DNA of 64,000 nucleotides. It comes from Brasenia schreberi. Taxonomy: Eukaryota; Streptophyta; Magnoliopsida; Nymphaeales; Cabombaceae. The notes under the pieces were generated by a model. It saw only the letters and a list, made by a program, of their open reading frames with translations. It ran no database searches and was not told where the DNA came from. A program made the translations under genes and the position numbers. This document shows positions 34,719-46,309 of the stretch, piece after piece; position 1 is the stretch's first letter; each line of letters begins with the position of its first letter. The stretch spans positions 10,676,001 through 10,740,000 of the forward strand of contig JAYKKT010000061.1 of the NCBI GenBank assembly GCA_036023115.1. Reading direction: 5' to 3'.

Positions 34719-37613
34719 TTTGTCCTTATTTCATCATACAACCCTGTCTCCTTCTACTCTGCCGTACACACAAAACGCACAAGTAGTTAGCAAAGATCCA
34801 CTACATACTTAATGGCTAATTAATATTATCATGCAATGGGAGGAGAAAAAACTGAAAGCACATATATTTGAGAAATATTTCTTATACGTTTGGAAACAAC
34901 ATTGTGATAAGAACAACAAACAAAAAATATGAAAGAAAATAAACTTAGCAAAGATCATTTACATACTTATTGTTGTTCACCTTCATCGTGTCTCTTCGCT
35001 GTTGAATCATCTTATGTTTATGGTAACGCATTCGCTTTATCATGTAGAATAGGTTTTGAATATGATTCGTTCAATTTGTCCACCTGCAGTTCTTCAACTT
35101 GCATCACCTGTGCCGTATCCATCTTTTGAATGAGTTGCTACGCTTGAGTTTGGCAAGCGTCGGTCTGTCATGCTACCTTCCAAAATTATTATGAACGGAT
35201 GGAGCAAACTGTTGGCTCAGAGGTTGATGCCCTTGAAGACCAAGAAGTCCGACTTACCGGAACGATAGTGAAACTCGGACCTGGAACCAAAGGGGGTCAT
35301 GTACAGCACTGGTTGTATGTTCTAATGGAACCAGAACAAGTGGTTTGGAACCTCTGGTCCTGGTTATCCAAAACTAGCCAGATACAACTTTTCATATGAA
35401 CGTCATATTTTAATCAGGTATGATATTTCCTGTTTCTGTATATATTGTATCCACTTACACTTCAACTATCGTACATTTATCATATCTCAAACGTTTTCTG
35501 GCGTTGAGTCTTGTGACAGGTCTCTCTATATGATACATTCAAATAACTTTAAATAACAACCGTTAAAGCATATATTTATCAAATCACATCAATTAACTTC
35601 TATTTGTTCTTAAGAAAATGTTTAGTCAACAAATCCACATTCAAGTGTTCTAGTTCCTATTAATGTTTTATTAGAATGTCAACTTTATAGCAAACATTTG
35701 GCCAGTTTAGAACCAGCTCGGTGGTTTAAATCAGAACTGAAACAGGCCTAAAACCAGATAAAACCGGAAGCACCCAACTGGTCCCAGAACCATAACTAAA
35801 CTGCTCTTTGCCGTTGTGGTTCCTTCTCCCATGGAACTGGGACCAGAACCGGCAGTAACTATCAGTTCAGGTTAAAGTTTTTAAAGTTTTTTCCTATTAT
35901 TTGTTTTTTCTTTCAACATTTTTTTTTCAGACTGAAGCCTAAGACACATGTACACACCGACAGTCAAAACACCTCACCAGGGGCAAGGGCGTCAAAGTGC
36001 TCTACCGTTAAGCTGACAATATATATTGTAGGACTGTCGATAAAGTATGCAGATATTGATTGTAGCATTTGTTTTTATATTTTTAATGGCTGGACTCTTG
36101 GAATTGTTTTTCAATACATTCTGCCGGTTTGAATAGGCGGAATTATTCCGTTATTAATTACAAAAAGTCAAATTTGTATCAGTTTTTGGTTCAACTTATT
36201 TGCTAAATTTGGATCGGTTTATCAGTTTATATATAAAGTATGATGGATTGGTTCTGTTCTAATGGTTCAGTTCCAACCTTCGAACGTGAAGCGAACTATA
36301 AACATTTTTTGTCATTAATTGAACGAACCGCTGGCCTGGATCGGTTTATAGGTTCTTCGGTCACCCCAACTTTGAGCTTTAAAGGTAAACTATCTGAAAG
36401 GATCTCATGCGCCTAACCTGTTGACGGCTTGATGACATAATTTCTCATTTTAGGACCAAGAGTGTCAATGATGCATTACTTGAAAAATGTAGTGTATGTA
36501 AGCAGTCATATATAACTAGCTTATTACAAAATAGTTTTTTTCTTCTTTTCATTAATTAGTTTTTTTTCTTTTTATTAATTTCTCTTATCATATGCTTCTA
36601 TGTAGTAAAAAGAAGCAGCATGATATGGTAAAATTTTCAAATTACACTTCGTTTAAAGCTATCGAAATATACAATACCATATCTACTTTTATTCTATAAC
36701 TAAAGTTTTTCTCTTGCTTTTTAATAATTGTTCTATGCTCTAGATGTTGCAAGGCTTGAGATCTGTGGAGACAAGAAAGAAACCATGACAAAAAAGATAT
36801 ACCACTATACTCATAGATGTTGCAACTTTTTACTTTTTAAATTCAATTCTCAATCTCCATCTATGTAAATCTGTTTATATATATAGAAAATAATAAGGTT
36901 CTCTAACATTATATACTCTCCAACCCTAACTATTCGATCACCTTGGATAGATGGTTGAGAATCGTACCAACATGGCACTATCCTTATCACAAGAGAGGCG
37001 CTGTTTCTGATTTTTCATGAAAAACCAATCGAACAATGGTCTTTTAGAAGTATATACTTGTGGACAATCCTATCACTCACACACACACACACACATATAT
37101 ATTGGTGTGTGTTTCCCCTACAATGACAAAGCATATTATTCGGAAACAGCCAACAAATTAAGTTATTTTCGACTAGTTCAAACCATATTCGTTTCACTGA
37201 TGGGGAGGAAGAAATTATCGCTGAAGATGGAATATACTAATGTGGCCTCCGCTTAGAGACCGAGTTGGACGATGCAACATTAAAGAACATTTTGTTGTGA
37301 TGTCACATCAGTTTTTCCACTGTTTGCCTCACTGTTTTCTTTTGTTGAGATTTTACGTGACCTAGATAGAATTCTCTGAAACCCTCGATATATGACGAGT
37401 CATATGCTTTCAGCTTCATTCATGAAATCTCAAACATCATATACTTATTTTAGAGGATTATAACATATCATTACAGATATTTTACAATACGAAAGCATTT
37501 GCACCCTGTATTTTGCCTGCATCACTACTCTTTTCCAAGGGAAATGGCCTCCATCCTTGCCATAGTAAAGTGCTAAAGGGTGCATAAATACACATAAAAG
37601 TATTGCTCAAGGC
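34719..37613. other. Intergenic between copia element 2 and the polygalacturonase pair
   Basis: No supported gene. AACCGG-type repeats lie at about 35215-35390, 35700-35885 and 36105-36370. A SINE-like segment lies at 35921-36020 and a short CA/TA run at 37078-37100. ORFs at 34929, 35199 and 37017 show no recognisable similarity. Confidence 0.5.
35921..36020 (-). repeat. Diverged tRNA-derived SINE
   Basis: On the minus strand, tcagcttaacggtagagc matches a tRNA A box. The 3' body gtgtcttaggcttcag and the A-run tail match the SINE at 17921-18047. The B-box part is decayed. Confidence 0.55.
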
Positions 37614-40010
37614 TTATATACAAGAACGTGGCATCTGAGTCCCAATAGAGACCCCCTTAACATTAGCACATTTGGAGGTGGCTTCCTTCCCTTCATCTCC
37701 AATGTACTTCAAATTGATGTTACTCAGCTCCACATGACAAGGGTATTTTTTGCTGCAAACTAGCTTCACTGCTACTTCTGAAGCTGACGTTCCTTTTACA
37801 TTCCTGAAATTTACATTGCTGATCTTCACCTCCGATGCTTCTCCCTGTTTCATGACAAAGGAAATTTAATGCCATGAGTTGCCACAACCACTTGGGTACC
37901 ATCCAAGCAATAGTCACCGCAACTTAACCGAATTTCAGTCTTTTTTAATTTTGGTTGGCACTTAGAGAAAGCATCATTTGAGGGATTTGGAGAAGTTAGT
38001 GCAGAACTTGGAGGTAATGGCCATGGCACTGAGGGCCTATCCTGGCATTGGTTGGCACTTGGAGAAATCTGAATAATTCTTGGGTCCGCCATTGTACATA
38101 GTTCAATACAAGTGCACCTCACCCTAAAAGAATTCTTGGTTCTGCCACTACTATTGGGAGAGGTTAATGTCTATGAGCGTAACAGCCCTTGTGACTCGAG
38201 CCCCAGATGATCGCAGCAGGATACGGATTCCAACGAGAAAAACCACTACTGCATCTAAGCTTGCATAGCTAATATGACACTGACATTAGACATGAGAACC
38301 AAAATCCAAATTGTATATAGACTTGTCCTTTTTCTTGTCAAACAGATCGAAATTGCAATTCTTTTTTGTTTAGTAATCCGATCTATAGGCATTTGGAGAA
38401 GCGAATTTTTTATTTGAATTGAAAGTGGAAAGAAATAGAAAATCACCAACCTTGTGAGGACAAGCATTATAAGGGCAATACTCTTGGTCGATGACGATCG
38501 GATTGTTGACGTTCTTCACCACAATGTCTTCGAATGTGAAATTCTAGGCGCTGAGCGCACCAGGTCCGGGTCATGTTTTGATTCTCAATCCATTTTGGGT
38601 TCCACTAAAGGTGCAGTTCCTCACTGTCAATCCACTCACATCCTTCTGACCTGGATATCTCCCTAGGCTTCCCACGCTGCCAAAGTTTCAGCATTTCAAG
38701 ATTAGCAAAAGATCTAAATATTGAAAAGCTTACAGAATGCTAAGCTAAAGTAGAACAAGCCCTCCTGTCTTGAGCTTCGTCGCGGCTCATGAAACAATCC
38801 TGCAGCTCATCAAATTAAAAATTCCAACCATATATTGAACTAGATGGTTCTCATGTAGAATACCAACTTTGGATTCTAACAGTTCACAAATATAATATTC
38901 GATAACATTTAGCCGATTATTATATATATATAAAAGCAATTAGATCATACAATCTCGACAGATACATACTCATGTCCACCGGTTACTTTTATAAGAAATA
39001 AGTATTATAATAGCGATTTTAATATTTCTTGGTATAGTAGTTAGAGAGCGAGAGTAGAAAACCTCCAATTTCTTATTTTGTAAGCAAAAGAACGTGAAAG
39101 TGCTGTAATTGGGTGCCCTTTATTGTGGCTGTAAGAGGTTCAGGGAAACAAGACAACATTTCGGTACGTTGCACATAAAGATGGTGAAAATCCCCAAAAT
39201 TCCGTTTGCACCGAGGAACCAGCCAGAAAATCAGCCTGTTTCGGGGCCTGCACAAGAACAAATTTCCATAATTTTGATGTATCTTACCTGATGCCGTGCC
39301 CGGGCCCGCAGAACACATCAGAGATGGAGACCTGGCTGCTACCAGGCAAAATGGCTATGCAATCATCGCCGGTGGCAATAGAAGTTCTGGTGATTTGGAT
39401 CCCGGTGGACTCACTGACATGGATGCCATCGGTATTTGGGCTGTCAGCGGGTGCCGATATCTTCAAATCATGGACCGTCACATTGTTAGAGGCGAAGACC
39501 AGCATGTGGGTGTTCTTGCTATCCACTGAAGATATACGAGTTACGGTTGAATTTGTGAGGAAATTGAACGTAATAGACTGTTGCAAACAATCACAAGAAG
39601 CCTTTATATAAGTTTCTATTTCCTTCAATGAAATATATATGAAGCCATTTTTGATAGAGAAGGCACTTAGTGTATGAGGGATGCACCCAACTTACCGTTG
39701 GTAGTTGCTTGCAGTAACTAGATTTGGAGCAATCGTTACTTGGCCAGGCCGAAGCCCCGTGACCATCGAAGTTGCCGCCGCCAGTTAAGATGAGGCCGTT
39801 GATGTAGCGGAAGGATATCCAATCAGCTGATGAGAATCGGGAGAGATCCGTGGGAGCTACAACCTTGCCTTTCACCTGCATTATGATTTGGGATGCTCCA
39901 GGGCAAGGTCCTATAAACTTCACTGGGCCACTGAGAAATGTGCCTTCTGGTATGACAATTCGAGGCCGTCCATTTGACGCACAAGCTGCCTTCCATGCTT
40001 GTAAAAATGC
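37614..40010 (-). pseudogene. Polygalacturonase (GH28) pseudogene, copy A
   Basis: Four exons can be placed on the minus strand with consensus splice sites: 40010-39696, 39577-39288, 38676-38451 and 37844-37614 (about 353 codons). Together they carry the GH28 hallmarks: SPNTDGIHVS, TGDDCIAI, GPGHGIS (Ser completed by the next exon) and LRIKT, and the end GTQMPRSC. Polygalacturonases hydrolyse homogalacturonan in cell walls; this exon plan resembles exo-type pollen enzymes. Two in-frame nonsense codons disable exon 3: TGA at 38573-38571, where the family has Trp (TWPG), and TAG at 38546-38544, eight codons on. The first exon (signal peptide and the usual YGAKGDG motif) was not found in the next kilobase upstream. 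Calling it a pseudogene rests on two independent stops, so one sequencing error would not rescue it. Confidence 0.88.
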
Positions 40011-40095
40011 CTGAATTCATATCAAATGATTTACAGTATTGATAGACTCCACAATTTATGCATTTTCCCTCATGTATGAATCAGATTTTTCAAGC

Positions 40096-40564
40096 TTCAA
40101 TATGCGGGTCTATCCCCAAAAAATATGTAAATAATCATTTAGAAAGTTTTCTATACGAAGATTATGCCCGTTTTTGGAAGGAAAACTGAAGGCTTCAGTT
40201 GGGGCCGGAGAAAATTTTCTGCGGCGAGGCCAAGTTAGTTGGGTGAAATAAAGGCGAAGTCCATATAAGTTTTCAATAGAAGAACTGCCCGTATGGATTT
40301 TTTCCGATTCTTTTGACAATGGGTGAGGAGGCCGACTCACCTCTCAATGAGTAAGTTGGCCAGTGCGTGGCTTTAGTTCTTTCTGTTGCAGTACATTGCA
40401 GTCGAATTCAAAATCACGCGTGATTTAGAGAGAGAGAGACAGAGAGAGAGTTGCCCAGTACATGGAATGGAAGAACAAAACAACAAGAACACGAAGCAGA
40501 AACAAAAGAACAAAACAAGAAGAAGAAGAAGATGAACGTGCAATCAAGTTATCATCGGTTGCAA
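40096..40564. other. Spacer between polygalacturonase copies
   Basis: No gene recognised. Holds a GA run near 40427-40450 and an A-rich stretch. Homology between copies A and B upstream of their first exon ends near here (40097 against about 46380), marking one edge of the duplicated unit. Confidence 0.5.
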
Positions 40565-40807
40565 GGTTTATATACAAGAACGTGGCATCTGAGTCCCAAT
40601 AGAGACCCCCTTAACATTAGCACATGTGGAGGTGGCCTCCATTTCCAATGTACTTCAAATTGATGTTATTCAGCTCCACATAACAGGGGAATCTTTTGCT
40701 GCAAACTAGCTTCGCTGCTGCTTCTGAAGCTGATGTTCCTTTTACATTCCTGAAATTTACATTACTGATCTTCACCTCCGATGGTTCTCCCTTTAATCAT
40801 ACAATCT

Positions 40808-40821
40808 CGACACCCTCTCTT

Positions 40822-40914
<93 letters not shown>

Positions 40915-40946
40915 GTTAAACCCGGCGTAGAAAACTGGCAGTTTCG

Positions 40947-40984
<38 letters not shown>

Positions 40985-41003
40985 CATATATATATATATA
41001 TAG
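40808..41003. repeat. (TC)n(TA)n arrays inside polygalacturonase copy B
   Basis: A CT run then TA to about 40911, a short segment gtagttaaacccggcgtaga, and a second TA array 40950-41003 followed by an almost identical copy of that segment. The array plus about 40 bases was duplicated. Copy A has no array here. Confidence 0.92.
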
Positions 41004-41460
41004 TAGTTAAAGTAAACCCGGAGTAGAAAACTGGCAGTTTCTTATTTTGCAAGAAAAAAAGCTGCAAGTGCTGTAATTGGGTGGCCTTTATTGTTGCTGT
41101 AAGAGGTTCAGGGAAACAAGACAACATTTCGGTACGTTGCACATAACGATGGTGAAAATCCCCAAAATTCCGTTTGCATCAAGAAACCAGCCAGAAAATC
41201 AGCCTGTTTCCGCGTCTGCACAAGAACAATTTTTCATAATTTTGATGAATCGTAACTGATGCCGTGTCCGGGCCCTCAAAACAAGTCGGAGATGGAGACC
41301 TGGCTGCTACCAGGCAAAATGGCTATGCAATCATCGCCGGTGGCAATAGAAGTTCTGGAGATTTGGATCCCGGTGGATTCACTGGCATCGATGCCATCAG
41401 TATTTGGGCTGTCAGGGGGTGCCGATATCTTCAAATCATGGGCCGTCACATTGTTAGATG

Positions 41461-44261
41461 CTATCTTGCACGCCGTTTTGGACGACGTACCTGCATCCGG
41501 TACAAGTACGTACTCATATCAAGAATAATGTAATGGTACCCAAGTTTGGGTAGTTATGTACCAGTACCGTGTCAACCCAATTCAAAACAAAAAATATAAA
41601 TAGCTTTCGCGCACCCTAATACCCAATCTTGATACTCATGCATCTCTCTCATCCTGCGTTTTAGCTCATCGTCAGAATTGCAATCGACGGACGGCGTGCT
41701 TGCTGGATTTTCGGCGAGAGAAAAAAGAACAAGTTTCTTCTCCCTTCATTTGCTTCCCGTTCCCTTTTCTACCTTCAAATGAAAACACAAATTTACCAAT
41801 AACATTGGCTGCACTTGATACAAGAGTGAAGTCAAAAGGTTTTAATGATCCTCTCAACCTAAGTTGCTCCTAGACCCATTGTATAGAGTCATTGATCTCA
41901 AGTTCTTCATTTCTGTGTCGAAGTAAACAGGTAATTAGAAATGTGACCTCACTAGGGCATTATTTATATATCAGAAAAGCAAATGACAATAATTAAAATA
42001 AATGAGGTCTATCTTGTAAACGAAATTTAGTAACAGACCCCAAAAATGTTTGATGCTTAGTTAAGGGGAGCATGGAGTTGCATTTCCTTGTTATCGCTAA
42101 CCATTCTTCATCATATTGAAATTCAAAAGGTCCAGGTTCTGACTCAATCTCTATAATCTATCAATTGAATTCCCACAATAAACAATCAAAATGGTTTACA
42201 GAAACATCTAGTTAGAAATTGAAATTTTAGTTGGAAACTTAATGTCTGCAGACAAATCAATGAAACTTGCAAAAATTTGCGTCTAGGAAAGCATTTATCG
42301 AGAGCAAGAAATTTTGTCACAGGGCCTCCTTCTCCATGTTTAACAATAGCCGCAAACTTACAATGAAGATGGCTTGAAATCCAGTACGAAGGTTTCAACT
42401 TCTCTAATAATTGTGCACCAGGCTTACTACCCAAAGATCCGGTACGAAGGTTTCAGCTTCATTCTAACTCAACCCATCAAAGACACTTGGCCGTAAAAGG
42501 TGTGAGTATAGTGAGTGATGGTTGGATGATGCACGTAGAAGACCATTGATTAACTTCATGGATGCATCGGATTCTTCGGACCTATGTTCTTGAAGGCTAT
42601 TGATGGCTCGTGAGTTTAAGGACAAACATTACATTGCTAATTTGATTTTGTCCACCATTGATGAGGTTGGATCACAAAATGTGGTGCAAATCATTACCGA
42701 TAATGCACCTATTTGCAAGGTCACGGAGCAATTGTTGAATCCATTCATCCTCATATCTTTTGGTCACCATGTGTGGTGCACACCTTGAACCTTGCTTTGA
42801 AAAATATTTGTGCTCCTAAAAATAATCCAAATAATGAGAGTGTTTATGCCGAGTGTCATTGGATTATTGTTGTTGTTGATGATGCCTTTTTCATTAAGAA
42901 TTTTATCATGAATCATTGGTCTCCAATCTATGGTCATTAGTGAAGAATGGTCTCACTATAGAGAAGAAGATGTTCAAAAAGGCTAGTCAGTTTTGTGAAA
43001 GAAACAATTTTGAATGACCTTTGTGGGATAAAGTTGATTATATTCTAAGCTTTACAAAGCCCATCTATGAAATGCTTCATTCTTGTGACAATCGATAAGC
43101 TAGACCTTCATTTGGTTTATGAGAAATAGGATCAGATGATCGAAAGTGTTGAAGCTAGCCATCTATCAACATGAGGGAAAAGGAGTTGAATCAACATTCA
43201 TCCTTCTATGGAGTGGTGTACGACATCCTAATTTCTGTACGGAATAAAAGTTACACATCTCTTCATTGCTTAGCTCATTCACTTAATCTTAGGTAAATTT
43301 AATTAACTTTCAAGTTCCAAGTTCTTTTACTTCTTCATCTAATAGATGTACTTTGATTTTTGTATTATAGTAATCACAATTTATATTTTCAGAGTAATAG
43401 GTATTATCAGGTATTGGGCCTACTGGCGAAGCTCCAAACGAGTCCTCATACAAAGATAATGAAATTTGTAAAGAAAGGAATAAATGTCTTCAAAGGTTCT
43501 TTAAAGATCCAAAAGAAAGGCTAGAAGTTATAAAAGAATTTGTCAAATTTCTCAAGTAATGAAGAAGAACTTGGACAATTCGATTGCTTGGAAAATAGAT
43601 AAAGTTTATCTTCAAAAGAATGGTAGGTTATTCATATAATATCAATTCCTAAGCTTCAAATGATCACTTTAAAGCTTTTTTAACAACCATGCTTGTCTTC
43701 ATGTTGTAAAAGAAATTGGAGCACCTATTCCTTCATCCATTATTATAGAAGAAATAAGTTAAAGCCTCAAAGAAGTGAAGATTTATTTATTTTTCATACA
43801 AACCTTCGTCTTCTTTTAAGAAAGAGTAAGGATTACTTGCAAGGTGAGATAAAAATGTGGGATGTTGGTGGAGATGATTGGGATCCATTTGAGGGAGCAG
43901 GAATTCTTGAAGTTGCATAATTGTCTTTTGATGAACCAAATATAGAAGCAGTCCTTTTTACAAATGATAGTGAAGGAAATACTGAGATAAAGACTATTGG
44001 AGTTTAAAACTTAATGTATTTAGATTCAAAGATATTGTGTTTAGAATATGAATTTTGATATGCATTGCAACTTTTTCTGTGTTGATATGGATATATAATA
44101 TTTTGTTGGAATGATATTGTGTTTCGTTGTATCCGAGTTTGTGTTTGGTGAACTATGTAATATGAGTTTGTTGTGAGTTTATGTAGGAAGACTGCACTGC
44201 GAAGTATGTATTGGTCAACTATGTAATACGAGTTTAAAATAGGTGCATATTTTGTAATATT

Positions 44262-44337
<76 letters not shown>

Positions 44338-45735
44338 TACACAACATGTCGACCTGTTCTTTAGCATATAATATAGACCAATTTAGATTTCTTATTGAAC
44401 TAGCTTCTCTTGCTCAAGTCAGAGTTCACTCAAGCTCGAGTTATCAGTTTGATTTAGATGAGTAATGACATGAGCCCCAACAACCTCAAGTCCGTTCACT
44501 AAGCTCACAATTTGTTTAAAGTTTTCTTTTTTAATGAATTCACCCACAAGTTGTGTAGATCTGCTATTATGCATACTTTATAGCCCTCGAAAAAGCAAAC
44601 TTCAAGACTTCAAATGTTGATGAATCTCTCAAAATGAGCTTCACTTGTAAGTGATTAATATGGCATGTTCATCGTTCTTTTACTAGATTCCTACTGTCTT
44701 CTTTTGGAAGATGTGAATAACCAACAATATGGGTATGCATACTTTAGGTCGTAAAAGTTAAGTAGCACTGAGATCAAAATGAAATAAAGGGACATTAGAT
44801 GTTCTTTATCTTCTTTGGTGTCTTTTGCAACATAGAATGTGTAAGAATACATCAAAAAGGCCCAACACTAAGGACATGATTCTAAATAAGGTGACTATAT
44901 ACTCATTTCAATAGTCCAGCGAGTCAACGACCGAAAAGAAGTGATGCCATAACTTAGGTTTCGGGAATCCTGCCAATTAGTGAAATAGTCACAGTTGCTG
45001 CTTGCCTGCTTTTGCAGTGAAAACGAATTCAAAAGCTCAAGGTCTTGCCTTCCCATCTGCTGCACTTTTTGCGCCGAGAGTATTTTGATGTACCAGACAT
45101 TGTTCACAAACTCCCTCGAATGAGAAGAAAAGTATAATGTATAAAATGCATATGAAAAGACTGCTTATTTTTTAGAAAGAAAGAGATTGATTACAAACTA
45201 CTTCATTTACATGAGGAACTCATTTAAGGGATGGGTTAACTTAGGAGCTATGTTGCACGGGTATGCCGTTTTAAATAGGAGCTATGTTGCATGGGTACAT
45301 ATTTTGTTCTCATTTTTTCCAAGATTTAAACATTTTGTTTGGTGAACTATGTAAAACGAGTTTATGCAGGTATGTGTTTACCACATAAAGATCCTTTGAA
45401 AGGGGTATGGGATGCAAGAAGATTGCAATGCGAGGAAAACAAAATGCAGAAAATAGACGATTTATGATATGTTTTTGCTTTGCTGTATAATTGGTTTTAC
45501 TTTGAAGAAGAATATAAATGACATTCTCATAGTTAGAATATAATTATTCTCAAACACTACAATGCTCTTTAAAATATAGAATGCTCTATATAATTGTGTA
45601 TATATATGTATGTAAAATTAATTTTTTATTATGTTTTTTAATAGTGGCGTACCTCTTAGTTTTTAAAAAAATTGCATACCCCATACCCGTACCCCTACAG
45701 AGTACTGATATTGTACCCGTATCCATGCAACATAG
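41461..45735 (+). mobile_element. hAT transposon, degenerate, with 8-bp target-site duplication
   Basis: The ends are short inverted repeats: ctatcttgcac at the left and the complement of ctatgttgcat at the right. They are flanked by gttagatg (41453-41460) and gatagatg (45736-45743), seven of eight bases equal, as expected for hAT. The plus strand holds a decayed transposase: GVSIVSDGWMM near 42500, FKDKHYIANLILSTIDEVG and VVQIITDNAP (42609-42720), and HIFWSPCVVHTLNLALKNIC, which are features of DUF659-type hAT transposases. A further coding block follows at 43690-43917. Frameshifts and stops occur throughout. Two extra copies of gctatgttgca near 45251 and 45283 and repeats of ggtgaactatgtaa show rearrangement near the right end. 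A TA array fills 44264-44341. Confidence 0.88.
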
Positions 45736-46309
45736 GATAGATGCGAAGATGAGCATGTGGGTGTTCTTTCTTGCTATCCACTGAAGATATATACGACTTA
45801 TGGTTGAATTTGTGAGGAAGTTGAACGTAGTAAACAATCACAACAAGCCTTTATATAAGTTTCTATTTCGATGAAATATATATGAAGTTATTTTTGATAG
45901 AGAAGACATTCTAGGCTATTTCCTCCTGCACTTAGTGTATGAGAAGATTGGCCGAGGGAGGTTTCCTCCTGCACCTACCATTGGTAGTCGCTTGCAGTAA
46001 CTAGTTTTGGAGCAGTCGTTACTTGGCCAGGCCGAAGCCCCGCGACCATCGAAGACGCCGCCGCCAGTTAAGATGAGGCCGTTGATGTAGCGGAAGGATA
46101 TCCAATCAGCTGATGAGAATCGGGAGAGATCCGTGGGAGTTACAACCTTGCCTTGCACCTGCTTTATGATTTGGGATGCTCCAGGGCAAGGTCCTATAAA
46201 CTTCACTGGGCCACTGAGAAATGTGCCTTCTGGTATCACAATTTGAGGCCGTCCATTTGACTCACAAGCTGCCTTCCATGCTTGTAACAATGCCTGAATT
46301 CATATCAAA

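Larger units (their letters stand above)
40565..46293 (-). pseudogene. Polygalacturonase (GH28) pseudogene, copy B, split by hAT element
   Basis: A near-identical duplicate of copy A, broken in several ways. The first placed exon (46293-45979, 105 codons) is fully open and its donor is intact. The second exon is cut in two: about 45833-45744 and 41460-41256, separated by a 4.3-kb hAT insertion. Its acceptor region is deleted (about 8 bases around the cag) and its donor has changed from caggta to cagtta at 41256. The third exon is missing: copy B jumps at about 40794 from sequence matching 37844 straight to sequence matching 38941, a deletion of about 1.1 kb. The last exon (about 40795-40565) has an internal deletion, and TA arrays have grown at the deletion junction. 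It cannot encode an enzyme. Confidence 0.9.

Noticed and set aside
39291..39611. 106-codon plus-strand ORF, and the similar pair at 41259-41533
   Set aside because: They are antisense shadows of the polygalacturonase exon with the TDG and GDDC motifs; their repetition reflects the gene duplication.
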